Source: Pseudomonadota bacterium
GTDB lineage: Bacteria; Desulfobacterota; Binatia; UBA9968
DNA length: 64,000 bases
Direction of reading: 5' to 3'
Assembly: GCA_021324155.1 (NCBI GenBank)
Contig: JAJPJQ010000007.1
Span: 1 to 64,000 of the forward strand
Each line of letters starts with the position of its first letter. Position 1 is the stretch's first letter. Positions 61,110 to 64,000 of the stretch are shown one piece after another. The notes under the pieces were generated by a model. The model did no database searches and was not told the DNA's origin. It saw only the letters and a list, made by a program, of their open reading frames with translations. Position numbers and translations under genes: made by a program.

Positions 61110-62297
61110 ATGAAGCGCAGCACGCAAAGAATTCTCACGACGCATGTCGGGAGCCTGGCGCGAGCGGACTCGCTGCTGGACCTTCTTCGACTCAAAGAAC
61201 AAGGTCAGCCTTATGATCGGGAAGCGCTCGGTCAGCGCGTCCGCGACGCGGTAGCCGACGTCGTTCGGAAACAGGTCGAATCGGGCATCGATATTGTGAC
61301 CGACGGCGAGCAGGGCAAATCGGGTTTTTTCACTTACGTCATCGAACGATTCAACGGCTTCGAGCGCAAGCCGCCGGCCCCGGGCAAGGAGATGAGGCCG
61401 CGATCGGCGGGCAGGGAGTACCTTGCCTTTCCCGAGTATTACGCCTGGTCCGAACGCATTGCCGCCCCGTTCGGCGGTCGCAGCGGGCGCGGGCGCGACC
61501 ACGATATCTGCACTGGACCGATCCGCTACAAGGGGCACGAGGCCGTACAAAGAGATATCGCGAACCTCAAAGCCGCGATCGAAGGCAAACCTTACGAAGA
61601 CGTATTTATGCCGGCGATCGCGTCTTCCTACGTGGCGGCGACTTTTGCCAACGAATATTACCGCAGCCATGAAGAGTACGAGCAGGCGGTATCCGATGCG
61701 GTGCGCGAAGAATACAAAGCCATTGTTGAAGCCGGATTCATTCTCCAGATCGACGACCCGCGCCTGGTAACCTATTATATGATGCACCCGGAGTTGAGCG
61801 TCGAAGACTGCCGAAAGTGGGCGGAAAAACGCGTCGAAGCTATCAATGACTCGCTCCGCGGCATCTCACCCGATAAGGTTCGCTTTCATACCTGCTACTC
61901 GATCGATGTCGGACCGCGCATCCATGAGATGGCGCTGAAGGACATCGTCGACATAATTCTGAAAATCAATGCCGGTGCCTATGCTTTCGAAGCGGCGAAC
62001 CCGCGGCACGAGCACGAATATCATGTCTTCGAGCGCGTCAAGCTGCCCGCCGGAAAAATTCTCATACCGGGCGTGATCAGTCACACAACGAACCTGGTGG
62101 AGCACCCGGAATTGGTCGCCGAACGCATCGTGCGGTTCGCCAAGCTCGTCGGACGCGAGAACGTAATCGCGGGAGCCGACTGCGGCTTCGCCGCATCCGC
62201 TCTGAGGTTCAACGACACCCATCCAAGCGTGGCCTGGCTCAAGTTCGCCGCTTTGGCGGAGGGCGCCCGCTTGGCGACCCGTGAGTTGTGGAATTAA
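61110..62297 (+). CDS. Cobalamin-independent methionine synthase (MetE C-terminal)-like protein
   Basis: A 395-residue stand-alone MetE-C/UROD-fold protein: 'ILTTHVGSLARADSLLDLL', 'GIDIVTDGEQGKSGF', the zinc site 'RFHTCYS' and 'GADCGFAAS', plus 'LIPGVISHTTNLVEHPELVA' (in part). The catalytic MetE half lacks the N-terminal half needed for folate-polyglutamate binding, so it may use another methyl donor or act in degradation of methylated compounds, as proposed for other such stand-alone forms. The ATG starts just behind a short copy of a tRNA-Arg segment (61099-61109). Confidence 0.87.
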   Translation: MKRSTQRILTTHVGSLARADSLLDLLRLKEQGQPYDREALGQRVRDAVADVVRKQVESGIDIVTDGEQGKSGFFTYVIERFNGFERKPPAPGKEMRPRSAGREYLAFPEYYAWSERIAAPFGGRSGRGRDHDICTGPIRYKGHEAVQRDIANLKAAIEGKPYEDVFMPAIASSYVAATFANEYYRSHEEYEQAVSDAVREEYKAIVEAGFILQIDDPRLVTYYMMHPELSVEDCRKWAEKRVEAINDSLRGISPDKVRFHTCYSIDVGPRIHEMALKDIVDIILKINAGAYAFEAANPRHEHEYHVFERVKLPAGKILIPGVISHTTNLVEHPELVAERIVRFAKLVGRENVIAGADCGFAASALRFNDTHPSVAWLKFAALAEGARLATRELWN

Positions 62298-62331
62298 ATT
62301 TGTCTGGGAAACGCGCTCAAGCTTTACCGCG

Positions 62332-63327
62332 TTAGCGATAGAGTGCGTCGATAAATCCGGACTTGTCCAACTCTTCTAGTAAGCTCGCGTCGATAAAATC
62401 CTTGGGATTCGCCGTTTTGGCGGCGGGAATGCGCTCGCTCGCGTCTTTAATGATCGTCCTAAATCCTTCGACCGACGGATAAGGCTTGGCCTTAACCGCG
62501 TCGCGTAGAGTTTGATAGGCGTCCTCAACGCGCTTTTCGTCTTTGCTCTGGCGGTATTTGGCAAACGCCTTTTTGGAGATTTCGGGATTGGTCTTCACCA
62601 CGTGGATCGCCTCGACGTAAGCCTTGAGAAAACGTCTCGCGATATCGCGCTTTCGGGCCAGTACGCGCTGGGTCGTAACCAGTCCGCTGCCTTGATATGG
62701 GACATTCAAGTCGCGCAGCTTGAGCAGCACCTTCATGCCCGCGCGCAGCGCTTCGAGATGGTCCGGCGGCGAGATCAGAGTGGCTTCGATGGAACCGGCG
62801 GATAGCGCTATCAGCCGTTCCGGGCTATCGCCGATCTGCAGCAGCGTGATGTCTCTATCGCTCAAACCATAGCGCGGCAGCACGTAGATCAACCGCAAAT
62901 GCGACGCGGAGCCGAAGCGGAAAACGCCGATTCGCTTTCCTCTGAGATCCTCGATGGATTTGACCGTGGGACGGGCCACGAGATAGTCGTCCAGCGTGTC
63001 TTGCGTGCTGGCAATCATCACCGGATCGGCTCCCTGCAGCCTGGCGGAAGACATGAGGGAACCCGTCATCTGGGCGAAGTCGACCTCACCCGCCACCAGG
63101 GTTTCGATCGCCGCGCGCGTGTAGACGATCTCAGCGCTGATATTATTCTTGTTTAAAAGCCCGCCGACGTCCGCAACCCACAAAACCCCCTGGCTCGGCG
63201 CAATCGCCGAGAATGCGACTCTGACCTTATCCGCGGCAGGGCTCGACGTGGCCGACGCAATCGCCGCCGCTAGGGTGAGACGAAGGATCGTCTTGTTGAT
63301 GCCGGGCAGGAATGGCGGACGAAACAT
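62332..63327 (-). CDS. ABC-type substrate-binding protein (NMT1/THI5-like)
   Basis: A 331-residue secreted protein with signal region ~10-32 ('ILRLTLAAAIASATSSPAA') and 'VKSIEDLRGKRIGVFRFGSASHLR' (in part), 'LLQIGDSPERLIALSAGSIEA' and the C-terminal 'NPKDFIDASLLEELDKSGF'. It is a third, more distant relative of the tandem pair at 27662-29693, sharing the FGSAS hinge and the C-terminal signature. No transporter genes adjoin. It converges on the MetE-C-like gene. Confidence 0.88.
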   Translation of the reverse strand: MFRPPFLPGINKTILRLTLAAAIASATSSPAADKVRVAFSAIAPSQGVLWVADVGGLLNKNNISAEIVYTRAAIETLVAGEVDFAQMTGSLMSSARLQGADPVMIASTQDTLDDYLVARPTVKSIEDLRGKRIGVFRFGSASHLRLIYVLPRYGLSDRDITLLQIGDSPERLIALSAGSIEATLISPPDHLEALRAGMKVLLKLRDLNVPYQGSGLVTTQRVLARKRDIARRFLKAYVEAIHVVKTNPEISKKAFAKYRQSKDEKRVEDAYQTLRDAVKAKPYPSVEGFRTIIKDASERIPAAKTANPKDFIDASLLEELDKSGFIDALYR

Positions 63328-63488
63328 CAGTGGCCCCCGTGCGTATTTTGCGTGTCTTGCGGCTTCAGTAAGCGCCCATGGCCGCTGTTATGCGGCGACG
63401 ACGATAGTAAAGTAGATGAACACGGTCAAGAATCAACCGATTTTAGCATCGGTTAGTTGAAACGATGGGCTCCTGGAAGTGAGACAAA

Positions 63489-63833
63489 TTACGGCCGGGG
63501 CTGTGACCCGCTTTCGGACATCCACATCTCCGCAGGGACCTGCGAAAGCTCGTTTCGCGCCTTCTCGAGCGACAAGGCCTGAATACTTGTCACCGGGGAC
63601 TCCACGCTCATCAAGAGGCTGATGGCGATATTGACAGCTTTGAGCCCGGCGTGATCGCCTGGCGCGCCGACATGCGCGCGCCGGAGATTCTCTATCAAGG
63701 TGTCGCGCAGCGCGGCGAGATCGCTCTGAATGCGATCGGTGCGGCGTTTCATCTCCGCGGCATCGGCCTTCATAGCTGCGTCGAGCGCCGCGATGACGGC
63801 TTGCCGCTGATCGGACACAGAGCGCGTTGTCAT
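63489..63833 (-). CDS. Hypothetical helical protein
   Basis: A 114-residue protein starting at the ATG 63833, 10 bases behind the stop of the NrfD-like gene. The sequence is mostly helical ('AVIAALDAAMKADAAEMKRRTDRIQ' in part, 'ALRDTLIENLRRAH') with no signal or membrane segment. No family recognised. Close spacing suggests co-transcription with the membrane subunit. The open frame runs further upstream, but that would overlap the NrfD-like gene. Confidence 0.5.
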   Translation of the reverse strand: MTTRSVSDQRQAVIAALDAAMKADAAEMKRRTDRIQSDLAALRDTLIENLRRAHVGAPGDHAGLKAVNIAISLLMSVESPVTSIQALSLEKARNELSQVPAEMWMSESGSQPRP

Positions 63834-63843
63834 CGAATCGCTT

Positions 63844-64000
63844 TCAAGGTTGTGCGTTGGTGAAATAGTCGACCGGCCGAAGCGCGGATGTTTTGCCGGC
63901 GGAGAGCAGCACGGACCGCAGCAGATACCCGCCTGCCAGCGTCGCAACTGCCGCCGCGACCGAGAACGTCCGCGAGCGCCGTCGCATCACCCAGCCGAGC
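63844..64000 (-). CDS. NrfD/PsrC-like membrane subunit, C-terminal fragment
   Basis: The window ends inside this gene; the last 51 residues are visible up to a TGA at 63844-63846. They contain one membrane helix ('FSVAAAVATLAGGYLLRSVLLSAGK' in part) behind a basic 'RRRSRTF' loop and a polar tail ('RPVDYFTNAQP'). The 'GGYLLRxVxxxAG' pattern is typical for the last helix of NrfD/polysulfide reductase-type quinone-binding subunits. Partial evidence only. Confidence 0.6.
   Translation of the reverse strand, partial: LGWVMRRRSRTFSVAAAVATLAGGYLLRSVLLSAGKTSALRPVDYFTNAQP

Noticed and set aside
1-64000. CRISPR arrays, complete insertion sequences and rRNA genes
   Set aside because: No regularly spaced direct repeats, transposase genes or rRNA-like sequences were seen on either strand.

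Overview
The window is a GC-rich bacterial chromosome segment with both strands densely coded. The block ispE / spoVG / tRNA-Gln / prs / rplY (L25) / pth / rpsF (S6) / ssb / rpsR (S18) / DUF2232 / rplI (L9) on the minus strand is the order familiar from Deltaproteobacteria-type and neighbouring soil lineages (Desulfobacterota, Methylomirabilota/Rokubacteria, Binatota, Tectomicrobia). The many orphan substrate-binding proteins, bicupins, an amidohydrolase and an LLM-type oxidoreductase fit uncultured soil or subsurface members of that group. The exact phylum cannot be fixed from this window.

Layout. 0-5 kb: end of an SDR gene, a MEMO-family protein, a membrane-anchored dienelactone-hydrolase-like protein, then an AT-rich island holding an RHS C-terminal module with an overlapping candidate immunity gene, followed by a frameshifted DUF4279 gene. 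5-9 kb: Fe-S assembly operon (Mrp/ApbC, DUF971, DUF59), a glycine-zipper lipoprotein, PlsY and a bicupin. 9.2-12.4 kb: a four-gene sodium-pumping acyl-CoA decarboxylase operon, including a 46-residue membrane subunit. 12.4-27.4 kb: a 15-kb minus-strand run of an HTH protein, four multidomain histidine kinases (one with seven tandem GAF domains, one with a CxxCH haem motif) and two single-domain response regulators. 27.7-33.7 kb: two tandem paralogous substrate-binding proteins, a Zn-alcohol dehydrogenase, an LsrF-like aldolase/thiolase, a cupin, a DMT exporter and a SUMF1-domain protein. 33.9-40.2 kb: the housekeeping block.

40.2-45.1 kb is disturbed. A chimeric ORF begins with a second copy of the ispE start. 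It is followed by dispersed repeats and three consecutive genes broken by frameshifts, one of which looks phage-derived. At 45.2 kb sits the best find: an AhpD-like (carboxymuconolactone decarboxylase family) gene with an in-frame TGA at the second cysteine position of its CxxC motif and a SECIS-type hairpin 12 nt downstream, i.e. a CxxU selenoprotein. 45.9-52.3 kb: a lipoprotein, another histidine kinase, an inositol-monophosphatase-family enzyme, a GspG-like protein with an unusual membrane N-terminus, a GFA/TetR pair with a visible operator, a phage terminase-like relic and a frameshifted secreted protein.

52.5-64 kb is catabolic in flavour: amidohydrolase, SDR, OsmC-like, LLM oxidoreductase, bicupin, four further substrate-binding proteins without permeases, a MetE-C-like protein, tRNA-Arg(CCG) and the end of an NrfD-like membrane subunit. 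Most function calls rest on recognisable motifs in the translated sequence. No database search was possible.
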